A stretch of DNA of 64,000 nt, from the NCBI GenBank assembly GCA_003013855.2, contig PVNU02002805.1, positions 248,001 to 312,000 of the forward strand. Direction: 5' to 3'. Positions 46,301-59,578 of the stretch are shown in pieces. Position numbers and translations under genes: made by a program. The notes beneath the pieces are model-generated. The model saw only the letters and a program-made list of their open reading frames with translations, ran no database searches and had not been told where the DNA came from. The stretch comes from Liriodendron chinense (Eukaryota; Streptophyta; Magnoliopsida; Magnoliales; Magnoliaceae). How positions within the stretch are numbered: position 1 is the first letter of the stretch; every line of letters starts with the position of its first letter.

Positions 46301-48290
46301 ATCTGTTGTTCAGCCTCCCATGCCATACCTCTCACATTAGTAAGATGCCAATTTAAGTTTGTAACTTTCAGAGCTGGAAGAAATCAGCTCCAGATCATCG
46401 ATTTTCCTTCATTAACATCTCTGTCATTTAAATATAAAGAAACTCAGGAGGTTCACCTCAGCTTACTGCCCCTATAAAACATCTGATTTACAAAAGTGGA
46501 GATGAAAGCCGGACGAATGCGACTGTTGTCCTTTCTTTTCTTTTGGATGAATGAATTAGAAAATTCAACATTGACAGAAAGGCTCATGTACTTTTCTTTG
46601 AGATATTGCGAAGGACATCCAGATTGATCCAAGCGTCCAAATGTTCATCACCTTATAGTTGTAAATGTTTATTCTAATTCTCTCCTAGATTTTTACTGAG
46701 TCGTTTGTTCATGTGTTTGGAGAAATGCTGTTAGAAATAACCATCTTCAATATTCTAACACCATGAGGTTGTTGACAAATCCAAGCCCAGTGAATAGAAA
46801 GAGCACTGTACACTTGATTAAGTCTTGAAATTCAGGTCAAAGAAAGAGTTTTGTTTTCCGGAGTAAAGAGTTTCATGCTTGCTTGGCGGGCATGCGTAGC
46901 AGAGCTTTCGTGACTAAGCAACAACCCCTAGCATACTTGACAGATAGGTGGACTAAATCATTAGGCGTGTGATAATTATTACAGTAGTGTGTTCTTTTGT
47001 TCTTTTTAACTTCTCTCCTGTTATCATTAGATGTTTGAGTCTTGGTAATTGAACTTTGATTGGGCTTTTATTATTATTCTGGTCATTCAGTGCAAGGCTT
47101 GGTGATGACAAGGGCGCGACTTGGAAGTTGTTCTATGGACTTGTTAATCATGAAATGTCATGATAGTTGGTGCAGCCAAACGCACCCTTAATCATTGAAG
47201 AACATTCAAGTAATGGGCTTATTTCATGTTTAGCTTCTGGGGGTTTATTTCGTGTTGTTGCAGTGTGTGATGGGTTCATGTGCATGCACTCACTCAACAA
47301 TTGTACATGTGCATGGGATGCATGTGTACCAAATTTAGTAGCACAAAGCTTGAAGCAAAGTGGCAAAAGATTCGGGTGTGGAAGCAGGAAAGTGTTTGTT
47401 TCTAAACAGCTAAGAAACGGGAGCTGGAGTGAGTCAAAAGCGTGATTCGAAGCTGGGAGCAATACCTAGTTAGAAGGATCCTGCAACTCCATCATAGTTC
47501 AAAAACTAGAAAACTCAACTCGGTATCTAACTGGATTGGGTCAAGTCGAAGAATCAAACAAGTCTTTAAAAGTATAGAGCTTGTTTGCAAATATAATATA
47601 TTTGGAAATAGCTATAGTATATGAAACACACACAATTAACCATAAATGTGTCTCATACCTCACTGGTAATGTTTGTGCTTTGTTGCTCTCTTCCCCCTCC
47701 CTTTCTCTATTTTGAAAACTAAAAAAAGAAAAGAAAAAAAATTAAAATGGGTGAGTGACTCTATCAGCCATCAGGTCACGCTGGTTTGCATCTAGTTGAC
47801 CGTGTTTTCAAGTCAACTCAATGAGTCGTGTCCAGTACTGAGTCAAGCTTTGTCAGTGAGTTTCCAAGAGATTTGGGTTCGAAATCTCAAATCAATCAAG
47901 CTTCTAGTTGAGTCACTATGCTCCTTAGAACTATGCTTTACATAAGCCATGACCCTACAAATATTAAATTAATGATCATTCCTTTATTCCTTGTAGTAGA
48001 GGAATCGCGAGCCGGTTCAGGGAAGCAAGAATCCCATGTTCAGATTGTTAACTACTTTCCATATTTGCTATCAATGGATTTTCCACCAATTAGTCAGCTA
48101 CAATGTCTGTGCCCGCAAGATAGATTTTAGACAGTTCTAGTTTTTGAGTAACGTGAATGCCCCATGCTTATAATTTCTGAGTGTATTTTGTATGACCCAT
48201 CATACTCAGCTAAGAGCGTCAAATTGTTTCTCTTACCTTTTAGACTAAAGCATTTGTGGTTTGCTCTGTTTTGGTAGAGAGACTAATGAA
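43347..48290. other. 3' flank of the SCAPER-like gene; no further gene recognised
   Basis: The first few hundred bases are probably 3' UTR. Beyond that are AT-rich unique-looking sequence and a partial ACTCGAGTT-motif repeat (about 47490-47920) related to the ends of the 36148-39979 element. Short frames show no family resemblance. Confidence 0.5.
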
Positions 48291-48825
48291 GGGAAAAGGT
48301 ACTATTGAGGTCCACCTCATGGGAGCTTCCCATGAGGTTGAGCTATGTGGGCCCCACCATGGTCTATGCCAGACATCCACTTAATTAATTAGATGCACCC
48401 TTCCATGGGTGGGCCATGGGCCTAAAAGTCAGGCCAATTCATGACTTAGGTGGGCCACCCCACAAATAAAAATTGAGAGTTGATGCCCACACATTGAAGC
48501 GTTTATAATCATTTATAGGGCCCACTAATATACGGTTCAGACATCCAGCCCATCCATTGTGTGTGTCTAACTTGGATGAGAGGTCACACCAAGTTTCAGC
48601 GGTATCCAAAACTTGGGTGGGCCCACTAAATGCTTTTAGATGTTTTAGGCATGATTTCACACGGTTTCAGAAGGTATGACCCACTTAAGTTCTGGATATG
48701 GCTGATTTTTTGGATATACCATAACCTAGAAGGAACCCATCAAATGCACAGTGTGAATGTCTAACATAGATCACAATGGGGTTAACAGAGTTCGACCTCA
48801 TGGGAAGCTCATAATGCCATTTCCC
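48291..48825. mobile_element. Foldback MITE, about 535 bp
   Basis: The left end GGGAAAAGGTACTATTGAG and right end (reverse) GGGAAATGGCATTATGAG begin long imperfect inverted repeats (CTCATGGGAGCTTCCCATGA; reversed TGAGCTTCCCATGAGGTCG). No clear target duplication was found. No coding. Confidence 0.7.
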
Positions 48826-48916
48826 ATTTTGGAAATATCCATAACCTATCTAAAAGGAAATGAGAAGAGGCTGAGTCCTTTTACTGCGTTGTCTTCCTAT
48901 TCCTTATTGCTCTTAC

Positions 48917-49272
48917 TGTTAGCATGGATTTAACAAATAATCTATATTAAAATTAGAAAAGAGGGTGGTGAACTAGTAAACAGAAATTAAAGCTCTCTCT
49001 CTTCCTCTCCCTCTCCCTCTCTCTTTAAGATGTAAGGTTATTTTGGTAAATTTTGGTTAAATTAGATTGTGTACATTTATATGTATATGAGGGGAATATT
49101 CTTCTAGCCGCGGTATTCATGGCTCTCTCTTATGATTAGACATTCTAATAAAAGGGGGGGAGAATCATGAGAGAGGATTCACCTCCTCACCTCCTCATCT
49201 TTTCTCTCTTTTCTCTTCTTCTTTCTTTCTTCCTCTCTTTTCTTTTATTCTTTCAAAGGTTTTAATTTTTCA
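48917..49272 (+). repeat. 5' LTR of the outer copia element
   Basis: 356 bp, TGTTAGCATGG to TTTTTCA. CT-rich tracts at 48993-49025 and 49196-49255. The initiator-Met-type primer site follows 3 bp later. Confidence 0.75.
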
Positions 49273-49727
49273 ACTTGGTATCAGAGTTCAAGATTGTCAT
49301 AGACTGTAATTGCTGATCTGACCGTATGCTGATGCCAACAGTCATACGATCAGGGTGGTCAGATCGAAATAAGACCACTGCCGCCTACATCGTTTGGAAT
49401 TATCATGTTTTTGGTGATTTTTTTAGAATTGTTTGAAGCCATCTAACAATATTTTAAGACATTTGAAAAAAAAAAAAAACTAAAAAACGAGGGTCTTGGA
49501 ACAAATTTGGTGGTTGCGATCATATGAGGTGATTTTCATATTCAAGATAGTATTATTTAAATCTTTTTATTTATTTATGGGAGTTTATTGGAAATGGTCT
49601 CATGTTAATCAAATCACTATGAGGAGAGAAATCACAAATTTTCTTAGGGAATGATGTTACCTAGGTTTATTGGGCTGTTTTTTGTTGGTGTATGGAACAT
49701 ATCAAATTCAAATGTACTCTACTTCCA

Positions 49728-49975
49728 TATTAGTTTTGTCAGTTTTTTAAAAGTATGGTTGTGAACAACCCTTAAATGCCTTCCATGGTAGTTTGTGGGG
49801 GCCAATTGGGGTGCACTTAAGCCCCAAAGGAGCCTAGAATCGTATTTGCTATACTTACACATTAGTTTTGTCAACTTTTTAAAATATGGTTGTGGACAAC
49901 CCTTAGATGTCTTGGAAGGTAGTTTGTGGGGGCGATTGGTGTGCATTTAAGCTCGGGAAAAAGCCCAGAGGTATC
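49728..49975 (+). repeat. Tandem duplication (about 130 bp, two copies) in the copia leader
   Basis: The copies begin CATATTAGTTTTGTCA (49728) and CACATTAGTTTTGTCA (49859) and share GTATGGTTGTGAACAACCC-like and GTAGTTTGTGGGGGC words. Confidence 0.8.
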
Positions 49976-50488
49976 ATTTAAGATAAGAAGTTTTTTTTAT
50001 CAATTGGGGTTGACGTTATTCATCTATAAGGATGTCAACCAGCAACAATACTGAATTTAATTAAGGGAGTGTGAATACTCTACACTCATCCCTAGATAAT
50101 ATGGGAATACCAATGATAATGATGAAGTGGCCCCAATTATTTACAGTGATCACAGGACATGAAGATGTTTAGTGGGAGAAGAGGCAAACTTGGGTAGCTA
50201 GTAGAAAAATAAAGGTACTAGCAATCACTGATCCCTCTTGTAAAGTCGGAAGTAGAGAATTTGTTAATTATAGCCTTTTTGGTCAAATTCCATGGAGCCA
50301 AATGAGAGTAATGGGTTTATGTTTCTAAAGACGGTTAAAGATTTTTGGGATACCATAGACCAAACTTATTCTTATGTGCATAACTTCATTCAAATTTATA
50401 AATTACTATAACACAATACTAATCTTCAACAAGATGAGAAAATTTTAGCAGCCTACTTTGTAACTCTGAGGTGTATGTGGGAAGAGTT

Positions 50489-53400
50489 TGTTAGTACACT
50501 TATTTGTAGCATACGAGTGCACCTTATTTGTCAATCACGTGCATCCATGTCTTAATGTTAGTTGAGCCTTGGCAGACTAAAGACCAAAGATTCAAGTGGA
50601 CAAAAAACATGAAGGAAGAAGAAACGGATAAATGAGGTATATTGATGATCTTAACCTAAGAACCAAAATAACCTATAACCTCTAGATGACTTATGATTTT
50701 ATGGGTTAACTTTTAGCCATCATACATCGGTCTTATGAGTCCCAAAAGACCACCCTTTGTAAGGCCTAAGAGGTTCATGAGCTACTATGAAAATATAACC
50801 CAAACAGGAAAACTCATAGTGCTGTCGGCCGAACCATCAGTTGGCCGACAGCCAATTCGGCTGACCGACCGATTCAGCCAACAAGTGAAATTGGCTAAAG
50901 TTGGATAACAAAGAAGACGTTTTTCCTAGCCTAATTCAATCAATTGACTGTTAAAATCAGCCGGTCAAAGGGCCTTGTCGATCGGCCGACAGGTTGGGTC
51001 GACAAGGCGAAATGTTGCTCAGTTGAGACAACAAGAACGCATTAGAGCCATAGGAAATTCGACCATCCGATACCCATTTCCTGGCCGGTCGACGTCCTAT
51101 TTTGGCCGACTGACATCTCGAGTTAGCAGGTCAATAGCTAGCTATTGCTGCCTGTTTTCTAACTGTTAAAGCTTTTTCTCAATATATTGGTAGCTCTGTT
51201 TTTGGACTTTTGAGAGGGATTTTAGTGCATTAGAAGCCAATGGATTATCCAGATAAACCTAAAGCCAAAGGGAAAAAGATTATGACAGCAACATGGGATG
51301 ATACAGAGGAATCAAAATTTGAATCTAGTAACTATTCTAGTGATGAAGACTAAAAACCATTGTATATTCTAATGTCCTTCACCACAACCTCTCTTCCTTT
51401 TAATCTAAGAGAGGATCCCGACCATTATCCCTTCTATGATGAGGAGTTCACAGTCCCTCCTCATATACTATATTTTATAAGGGTGTTAAGAAAATTAGGT
51501 TACCCTTAGAATAAATAATAAGAGAACATTAATAAGGGTAGCTAGAATCTGAATATTATAGATAAATCTGAGGATTTTAGCGTCATTAGTATGCTTATAG
51601 ACATATTATAAGATTCCAGCCTCATTAGTCTTTTATAATTTAGCATGTATTGCTTACTTTGATATCTTTAGATTGTTAGACTATTATCCTACTTAGACTA
51701 GCTTATCTTTGTGAATTATGTGTTTAAGGCATGCTAATTTATGCCTTGGTCATGTATGCCATCATGAATATCTTGAAATGATCATTTATGAATGATCACC
51801 TATGCTTAGATAGGAATATATGTTGTGATCACGTGATTCATGCTCCATATTTTAAATGTTCATGCACCCTTATTCTCTTTTATTAGCATGTGTTTATAGT
51901 TATAACTGTAGACATTCTAATTTGTATTTTCCTAACTTAATTGATGTATCATTAAGGGGGAGAGATTGGTTTGTCAATTACTGACAAAAAATGGGAAAAA
52001 ATATCAAGTCCCACCAAAATAATCTTGCATTCTATTTTGCAGGATTTGCTTGTTATTGCAGGGGTGGATGGATTATGGGGGAGTAATTGAAGAGGATCAT
52101 TGCTTAGGGTTATATGTCTTAATTTGTAATTCGAGTTGTACTCCATTTACTTTGATATGTATTCTATTTGTTGTTTTGGTATTGTAATTGGTATGGACCA
52201 TGACAAGTGTCTAAGTTAGGTTTTTGTCTTGTAATTAACAAAGGGGGAGCTTGTTAGTGTACTTATTTGTGGTATACGAGTGCATGTTATTTGTCAATCG
52301 CGTACGTTTATGTGTCTTAATGTCGATTGAGCCTTGGCAAGCTAAAGATCGAAGATTTAAGTGGACAAGAAGCATCAAGGAAAAAGAAATGGGTAAATGA
52401 GGTACGTGGGTGATCTTAACCTTAGAACCAAAACAATCTATAACCTCTAGATGACTTAGGATTTTATAGGTAAAGTTTTAATCATCCTACATTGGCCTTA
52501 AGAGTCCCAAAAGATCACCCTTTATAAAGCCTAAGAGGTTCATGAGTCATTGTGAAAATACATCCCAAACGGCAGAACCCATAGAGCTATCGGTCGAACC
52601 ATCGGTCAACCAACAACTAGTTTGGTCGACCGACTAATCGGGTTAATCGGCCGAAATTGGCTAAAGTTAGACAGCAAAGAAGACATTTGTCCAGCCTAAT
52701 TCGACCGGCCAATGGTTAAAATTGTTTGGCCGAATGGCTTTGTCGACCGGCCTACAGGTCGGCTGAGTAGGCCGAAATGTGGCTCAGTAGAGACAGCAAG
52801 AACACCTTAGAGCCATAGGAAATTAGATCGGCCGACACCCATTTTCGACTGGCCGACATCTTGCGTCGGCAGGTCGATAGTTAGTCGTTGCTGTCTGTTT
52901 TCTAACTGTTGGAGCTTTTGCTCTATATATTGGCAGCTCATTAGACTTTTGAGAGGGATTTTAATGCATTAGAAGCCACCATTATAGAAAACATCTTTAA
53001 GCTTTAATTCTAACCCAAATCAAGTCATCTTCCTTGTGATTCATCACATATTGGAGCATTTAAAGCTCAAATTGAAGGTGAACTTGTTCCTTCTTGATCT
53101 CTAGACTTTAGACATTGACTCAAATAGGTAAGCCTGTGTCTAAATCTTTTCGGAGATCCATTTAGATGATTCCACTGCCTTAAACCAAAGCCTATACTTA
53201 GGTTGTAGAGAATTCACCACCTCCTCACCTTGGGTATTTGAAATGCAGCATCATATGCAAGGTAGTTGATATTAGAGCTAAAGCATTGGCAAAGCATCGA
53301 CGTCTATGATAGGAGGAGCACAGGGGAGCTAATTCAAGCACGGGAGAGTTAGAAAAAGTAACCCGAAGAAGGGTCTACAAAAGGGGCTCATTCCAATAAG

Positions 53401-54224
53401 TAACTTGTCATTGTAAGAGTCTAGTCTTACTCTTTCCTTTAGTAGATTAGAGTGTGAGAGTTTGTGACCAAAACTAGACCTAGGTTCTTATTTAGAACCT
53501 TAGCTCTTTAGTATAGCCTAAATCAAGTCTCCAATGAGAGCCTCCGGCGGAAGTGTACATGAGGTTCTTATGTAGGACCTTGGCTCTTATGTAGAGCCTA
53601 AATTGTCAATTCTCCAATATGAGCCACCGACACGGGTGTGTTCGTGTTCCACTAGCACCGGTGCATACATGAAGGTTGGTGGTGAACCTGAAAACCTCCA
53701 TTCGGGTTGAGAGATGAACCCGTTGTAAAAACTTTCGTTCTAGGTTAAGAGGTTAACCTGATTTAAAACATCCATTTAGTGAAATTCGGTGTATTCATAA
53801 GTTGGGTATGACAACTGAGAGTGGAGTAGGAAAACTGAACCACTATATATGCTTATATTTGTGATTGATTTGAGCACATTGCTATTCTAGCATTGGTAGT
53901 TTAATTGTTAATTATTTGAATGCTTGAATGGAATGTATGTTATGCACATGATAGGTAAATTCACACACAAGATGTATTTTCACTAAGTAGACGAGTTGCT
54001 TAACTGCTATATCTTTTATAGTCTATATGATTGGACCCACTTTGCATGGAAGCCTAAGTGTTAATGCTTTAATTTAGTTTAATTGCATAATTAATTTAAT
54101 TAAGGCATGATTTTTAAAAGGTCTTAATGACCCTCCTAGGACTTAGCCATAGTTCTAGTAGATCTTCTCTTAGCTTCCGAAAAGCGCAAGCGTCCTAAGT
54201 GTGAGTAAAAGGCATAATTTTCAG
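50489..54224 (+). mobile_element. Gag-only LTR retroelement, plus strand, TSD GAGTT
   Basis: A partial 5' LTR (50489-51239) runs directly into a gag tail (MDYPDKPKAKGKKIMTATWD, 51238-51352). About 900 bp of decayed sequence follows, then polypurine AACAAAGGGGGAG (52236-52249) and a full 3' LTR (52252-54224, TGTTAG..TTTTCA). Perfect duplication GAGTT at 50484-50488 and 54225-54229. It is the same family as 6145-9060 and 18444-20424. The 5' LTR has lost its 3' half, together with the primer site and the gag start. No pol code. Confidence 0.9.
52252..54224 (+). repeat. 3' LTR of the gag-only element
   Basis: 1,973 bp. Its first 740 bp repeat 50489-51239 closely. Its end matches the reverse complement of the starts of 7714-9060 and 18444-20424. 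Confidence 0.88.
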
Positions 54225-54457
54225 AGTTGGATTTCTATGATCCAAATGAACTAGTGTACGCTAAAGATTTTATGATGTATAAGAAGAAGGTAGAGAGGAA
54301 TTATATTTTTTATTTTTTGGCTAGTCTTATTTCAAAATTTGAGTTTATTAAAGTATAGTTACTAGGACGAGGTCAATTACCCTCTTTAAGTTAAGTATAT
54401 GCATATATCAAGAGTGAGGATAGTAAATTGGCATTTGCATAACAATATAACACTATG

Positions 54458-54967
54458 TGTTGAGTGTGAAAGTAACCTCATAACGAATCAAACATCAAAT
54501 AGAGAATGAAAAATTCAAGCAAACACAGAGAACACACAAGATTTTATGTGGAAAACCTTTGAGGAAAAAAAACCATGGCATAAAGGAATGATCAATCCAC
54601 TATAATTAGAAGAAGGTTACAAGAGATGGAACGACTTATAGTAGAAACCCTAGATCTCCCTTTAAAACCCAAGAAAATTCATGTAGGCTCCTCTCTACAT
54701 CCATTAATCGTAATTAGAGAGATACTTACATACTCTCGTACAAGATTAGGGAACAAAACCTGCACTTTATAAAACTTACGCGTTTTCATTTGGTTGAACC
54801 GATGAGACCTTCGGTCGTACCAAATAAAGCCGACATTCTCCGATTGAAACGAATGTCGAACTGAAAATGTGCAAAACATCACAACGAGCAAATGGTCTAA
54901 TTAAGGAATTTTCGATCGAATAAAAAATTACCTTCTCCACACTCTGATTAAAGGCACTCAATCAACA
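54458..54967 (-). repeat. 3' LTR of the minus-strand copia element
   Basis: 510 bp, aligning along its length with 59047-59578. The purine tract AGTGGAGAT lies just beyond its right edge. Confidence 0.88.
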
Positions 54968-55209
54968 ATCTCCACTATGACTTTAATCCTCCAACTTCAC
55001 TGCTCTAAGCTACTACCACCATCTCTTATTATCTTTAAAATAACGCCATCATCACTTCGTGCACACTCCGTCTTCATTTATTCTTCACCAAGCCCAGAGA
55101 AGCCGAGCAAAACTTGAACTTCTCTGTGGGAACAACCTTCGTAAACATAGTTCGCCGGATTCATGCTAGTGTGAATCTTCTCAAGAGTGACATCCCCTTC
55201 CTCTAATAC

Positions 55210-55443
55210 CTACTTGATGAAGTGATGACAAACATTAATGTGTTTAGTCCGGGAGTGATACATCGAATTCTTTGCCAAATTTATTGCGCTTTTGTTGTCA
55301 TAATGCATAGCCACGACTTCATGATGAAGCCCCAACTCATTCATCATCACTCTCAACCAAACAACTTCCTTGAATGCTTTCGTCATTGATATGTATTTAG
55401 CTTCAGTTGTGAAAAGTGCAATCATAAATTGAAGCTTCGACAT
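55210..55443 (-). pseudogene. Copia RNase H fragment
   Basis: Typical copia RNase H end: EAKYISMTKAFKEVVWLRVM, then HYDNKSAINLAKNSMYHSRT and KHINVCHHFIK. It would degrade the RNA strand during reverse transcription. Part of the minus-strand element. Confidence 0.85.
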
Positions 55444-57531
55444 CCAACTGATAGCTCCACCAACATAAACGAATAACTAGAAGTCGTCCTCCTATTATCC
55501 ACAGTCTCTGCATAATCTACATCCACATAGCCTACAAGTTTCTCCTTAGAATTTTAAAAAACGAAGACGTAGTCCGTTGTACCTCATATGTACCTAAGTA
55601 ACCATTTCACTGCTTCCCAATGTTGCTTGATGGGGTTTGACATGTATCTACCCACAACACTAACTATATGTGAAATATCTATCTAATATAGACCATGACA
55701 TTCATCAGATTGCCAACCACACTCGAGTAGAGCACACAAGACATACACCTCTTTTCTTCATCTGATGTATGACATAATTTCGAAGAAAGTCGAAAGTGAG
55801 TAGCGTTAGGAGTGCTACCCGATTTTGCCTTTTTCAGAGTAAGACCTTCTTAAGATATTCTTCCTGAGACAAACATAACTCACTCCTTTCCTTGTCTCTA
55901 TGTATATCAATGCTGAGAATCTTTTTTGCAAACCCAAATCTTTCATATCAAATGTCCTAGATAACTAAGCCTTCAATATGTTGATTTCAAATATGTTACG
56001 GTTGGCGATAAACATATCATCAACATACAACACTAGAATAATGAATGTCACCCGGTGCTTTAAAATAGAAATAATGATCAAATTCACTTCTAATAAACCA
56101 TTAACTCAACATGAAAGAATAAAATTTCTTGTACCACTTAGGAGACTATTTCAGGCTATATCATGACCTTTTTAACCTATAAGTTGAATTCTCCTTTCCC
56201 TGCACATTGAACCCTTCAAGTTGCTTTATGTAGATATGCTCTTCTAGTTCCTCGTGTAAAAATGCAGTCTTCACATATAACTGTTCTAGTTCGAGATTTT
56301 ATTAGGCAACCAAAACCAATATAAATCTAATATATATTTGCTTTACCACTGACGCGAATATCTTACTAAAGTCGATACCCCCCTTCTAAGCATAACCCTT
56401 CACTACCAATATGACTTTGTACCTATCTAGTTTCTTCCGGTATTACAACCGATCGCCTTCCGCCCAATGGGTAGCTCTACCAGCTCCCACGTTTGATTTT
56501 TGTATAGAGAGTCCATCTCATCATGTATCGTTGTCATCCATTTCCTTGCATCTCTGTCTTCTAATGCTTCCTGAAGAGTAGACGGATCTCCCTCATCTAT
56601 AATGAGAGTAAACACAACGTTTAAGTTGTCCCTATATTTCAACAGTAACCTGCAATCCCTTTATTGATTTCTCTTGACAGGTGACTACTCCACCTCTTCC
56701 TGTACCTCTACTGCGGCTTAGGTTTTTCAAGTATTTTACCCTTGTTTGTTTCAATATCAATAACGAAATTTTCCACCTCCTTGTGCTTATCCTTTCGAAA
56801 GAAGGAACCTTCATAAAACTTAACGTCTCGGCTAAATATAACTTTTCGTGAAACCTGGCTACATAATCTGTAACCTTTCACACCATCAACATATCCAACA
56901 AAAGTACACTTCTTAGCCCTTTAGTCTAGTTTATCTCTCTCAACTAACGGTACATGAGAGTAAGCATCACAAATAAATATTCACAACCCCGAGCAATCAA
57001 CTACCTAACCATTCCATACTTCTTCTGGAATTTTACAATTGACAACTATGGAGAGAGATCTATTTACCAAATAGCAAGCCATATAGACGACTTCAGCCTA
57101 TAGCTCTTAGCCCAACCCATAATTACTCAACATACTCTGGGGTCTTTCCAAAAGAGTCTGATTCATACATTCAGCCACGCCAATCTGCTTTGGTGTATAC
57201 CTCACTGTATTGTGCCTCACTATCTCCCCACTCTTGTAGTATTGATTAAATTCCCTTAAAGTAAATTCACCACCATTATTTGTACTCGAAATTTTTAATT
57301 TCTGCCCTATTTAATTTTCAATCATTGCCTTTCAACATGCTTCCCGATAGCCCCTATGCATCTGAATGCACGTAGTCCCACTGACCTTTATTAACATGTT
57401 TCTAGATTTTAAAGGATAACCTTGATTGTTTCTCATATATGTAATGCTCACATATATCTAAATCAAACTTTTAAAACTAGGAATTAAATGACAATTAAGA
57501 AGTACCTTCATATCACACTTGCTTATGTGGC

Positions 57532-57933
57532 CTAAGCATACCACAAACGTGCCGATGTGGATTCCACTACAGATGTTGCAACTCCACCCAATATAGTATT
57601 CTCGATTAACTTATAAAGATTTTCACTTCTTTGTGCCTTCATAACTGCAAGTGCCCCTTTTGAAACATTCAGGACACCTTCATAACTAATGAACTTGCAC
57701 CCAAGTACATCTAGAGCTTCTAGAGAGATCAAATTCTTCTTTAAATTCAAAACATGCCTCACATCGGTCAAAATAAGCTCCATTCCATCAAACATCCTAA
57801 TGTGAACCAAACCAATTCTTAACATCTTACAGGCATAATCATTGCTCATAAGAACCAGGCCACCATCAAACTCGCTATATGTGGTGAACCAACTTTGATG
57901 ATGACACATACGGTACGATGCCTCTGTATCCAA
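57532..57933 (-). pseudogene. Copia protease/GAG-pre-integrase fragment
   Basis: The frame holds SYRMCHHQSWFTTYSEFDGG and LTDVRHVLNLKKNLISLEAL, matching the region before integrase in copia polyproteins. It ends near the HX..C-type start of integrase. Confidence 0.8.
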
Positions 57934-57995
57934 AATCCACTCTTAATAGAAGTGACCGGTTTTAAACACTGAAAACATGTTACAACCACCTTATC

Positions 57996-58189
57996 CTCCT
58001 TCTAGGATCACCCACTAGCCTAGGATCACCCACTAGCCCAACTGGTAGACGCCTGGGCATTTCAACTGCTGGTCTCGGGTTCGAAACCCACTAACCCCAC
58101 TGGTCGGTGGGAGCATCGTGTGACTTACTGGGTGGGTGCGTTGCGCATCTAACAAGGGGTGTGTGCGTTGTATGACTAATAAAAAAAAC
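57996..58189 (+). mobile_element. tRNA-derived SINE, 194 bp, TSD CCACCTTATC
   Basis: A pol III A box (TAGCCCAACTGGTAGAC) and B box (GGTTCGAAACC) are correctly spaced. An A8 run lies near the 3' end. Perfect 10-bp duplication CCACCTTATC at 57986-57995 and 58190-58199. Near its head the words GGATCACCCACTAGCC are duplicated. Not a functional tRNA gene. Confidence 0.92.
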
Positions 58190-59046
58190 CCACCTTATCA
58201 TTCACCAAATTTCGCTAAGTTGGCTTCCTTTGGCAATTCATATGATATCTCCTCCTTTTGGGCTTTGAGATTTTAATAGTCCTTCATATGTTTCATCCTC
58301 TAACAATTTTAGCACTTCAATTTGCCTTTGTCTTTCGACTTGGATCTAGATCGCGACTTCTCTTTCTCTCATTTAGACGGTCTTCCCCGAGAAAACAATG
58401 CATCCGTAGAAGTCCCTTTCCCTCTACTCTTCTTTCTCAATTGCTTCAACTGAAAGACTGAGATAACAGTCTCAATGTCCAAGGTATCCCTAACATATCA
58501 GAGAGTATCAATCAGATACTCATGGGACTGTGGAAGAGATGTCAACGAAATAAGGCCTTTGTCTTCTTTATCAATTTTCACCTCCATGTTTGTCAACTTG
58601 CAAACTAATTTGGTAAAGATGTTAATGTGCCTAGAGAGATCCGACCCTTCTGCCATCTTCAGAATGTAAAACTATCTCTTTAGATGTAGACGATTGGTAA
58701 GCGACTTCGTCATATAGATGCTCTCCATCTTCGTCCATAAGCCTGCAGTAGTCGTCTTATCAATGACATTGTAAAGAACTTCATCGGACAAGCATAATTG
58801 GATAGTGCTAATCGTCCTTTGATCAAGTTCATCCTAATCCTCTTCCTTCACAGATTCCAAATGATGGACTTTCCTAAGGAGTGCATGCTGCAGCCTTTGC
58901 TGAACTAAGAAGGCTTTCATCTTCAACCTTCATAGTTCAAAGTTGTTTTTGCATATGAACTTCTCTGTCTCAAACTTCACATTTAAACCCCTCGATGTCA
59001 TGTCTTCATATTCAACCTAATATCCCAACAACTCTCTGATACTACT

Positions 59047-59578
59047 TGTTGGGCGCGGAAGCAACCTCAGAATGAATCAGACAAGCAATAGAGAATAAAA
59101 AATTCAACCAAACACAGAACACATGATATTTTACGTGCAAAACCCTTGCGGGAAAAAACCACAGCACAAAGCGACGATCAATCCACTATAATCAGAAGAA
59201 TGTTATAATAGATGAAACAACTTACAGTAAAAACCCTAGCTCTCCCATTAAAACCCTAAAAAATTTGTGTAAGTTCCTTTCTACATACATTAGTTGTAAT
59301 TAGAGAGATACTTATATACTCTTGTACAAGATTAGGACACAAAACCCACGCGCACTTTCTAAAAATTATGCATTTCTATTCGTTCGAACCAATGAGACCT
59401 TCGATTGGACCGAACAAACCCAACATCCTCCGATTGAACCAAATGTTGAACTGTAAATGTGAAAAACAACACGACGAGCAAAGGGTCTAATTCAAAAAAA
59501 ATCGGTCGAACCGACAGAGGCTTTGATTGAACAAAAAATTGCCTTCTCTGCACTATGATTAAAGGCACACGATCAACA
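59047..59578 (-). repeat. 5' LTR of the minus-strand copia element
   Basis: 532 bp, paired with 54458-54967. Many substitutions separate the two, so the insertion is old. Confidence 0.88.

Larger units (their letters stand above)
54458..59578 (-). mobile_element. Complete but decayed copia element, minus strand
   Basis: LTRs: 54458-54967 (3') and 59047-59578 (5'), both TGTTG..CAACA. A worn primer site (AGTATCAGAG) lies at about 59033-59043. The flanks CTATG and ATATG match at 4 of 5 bases. Domains on the minus strand: gag (about 58990-58200), GAG-pre-integrase (57933-57532), integrase (about 57500-56850, worn), RT start (56642-56427, RDARKWMTTIHDEMDSLYKN), RT active site YVDDM (about 56020) and RNase H (55443-55210, ALFTTEAKYISMTKAFKEVV). 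Many stops and frameshifts. It carries a SINE at 57996-58189. Confidence 0.9.

Noticed and set aside
57996..58189. tRNA gene suggested by A and B boxes
   Set aside because: No cloverleaf-length fit; A-rich tail and a 10-bp target duplication show a SINE.
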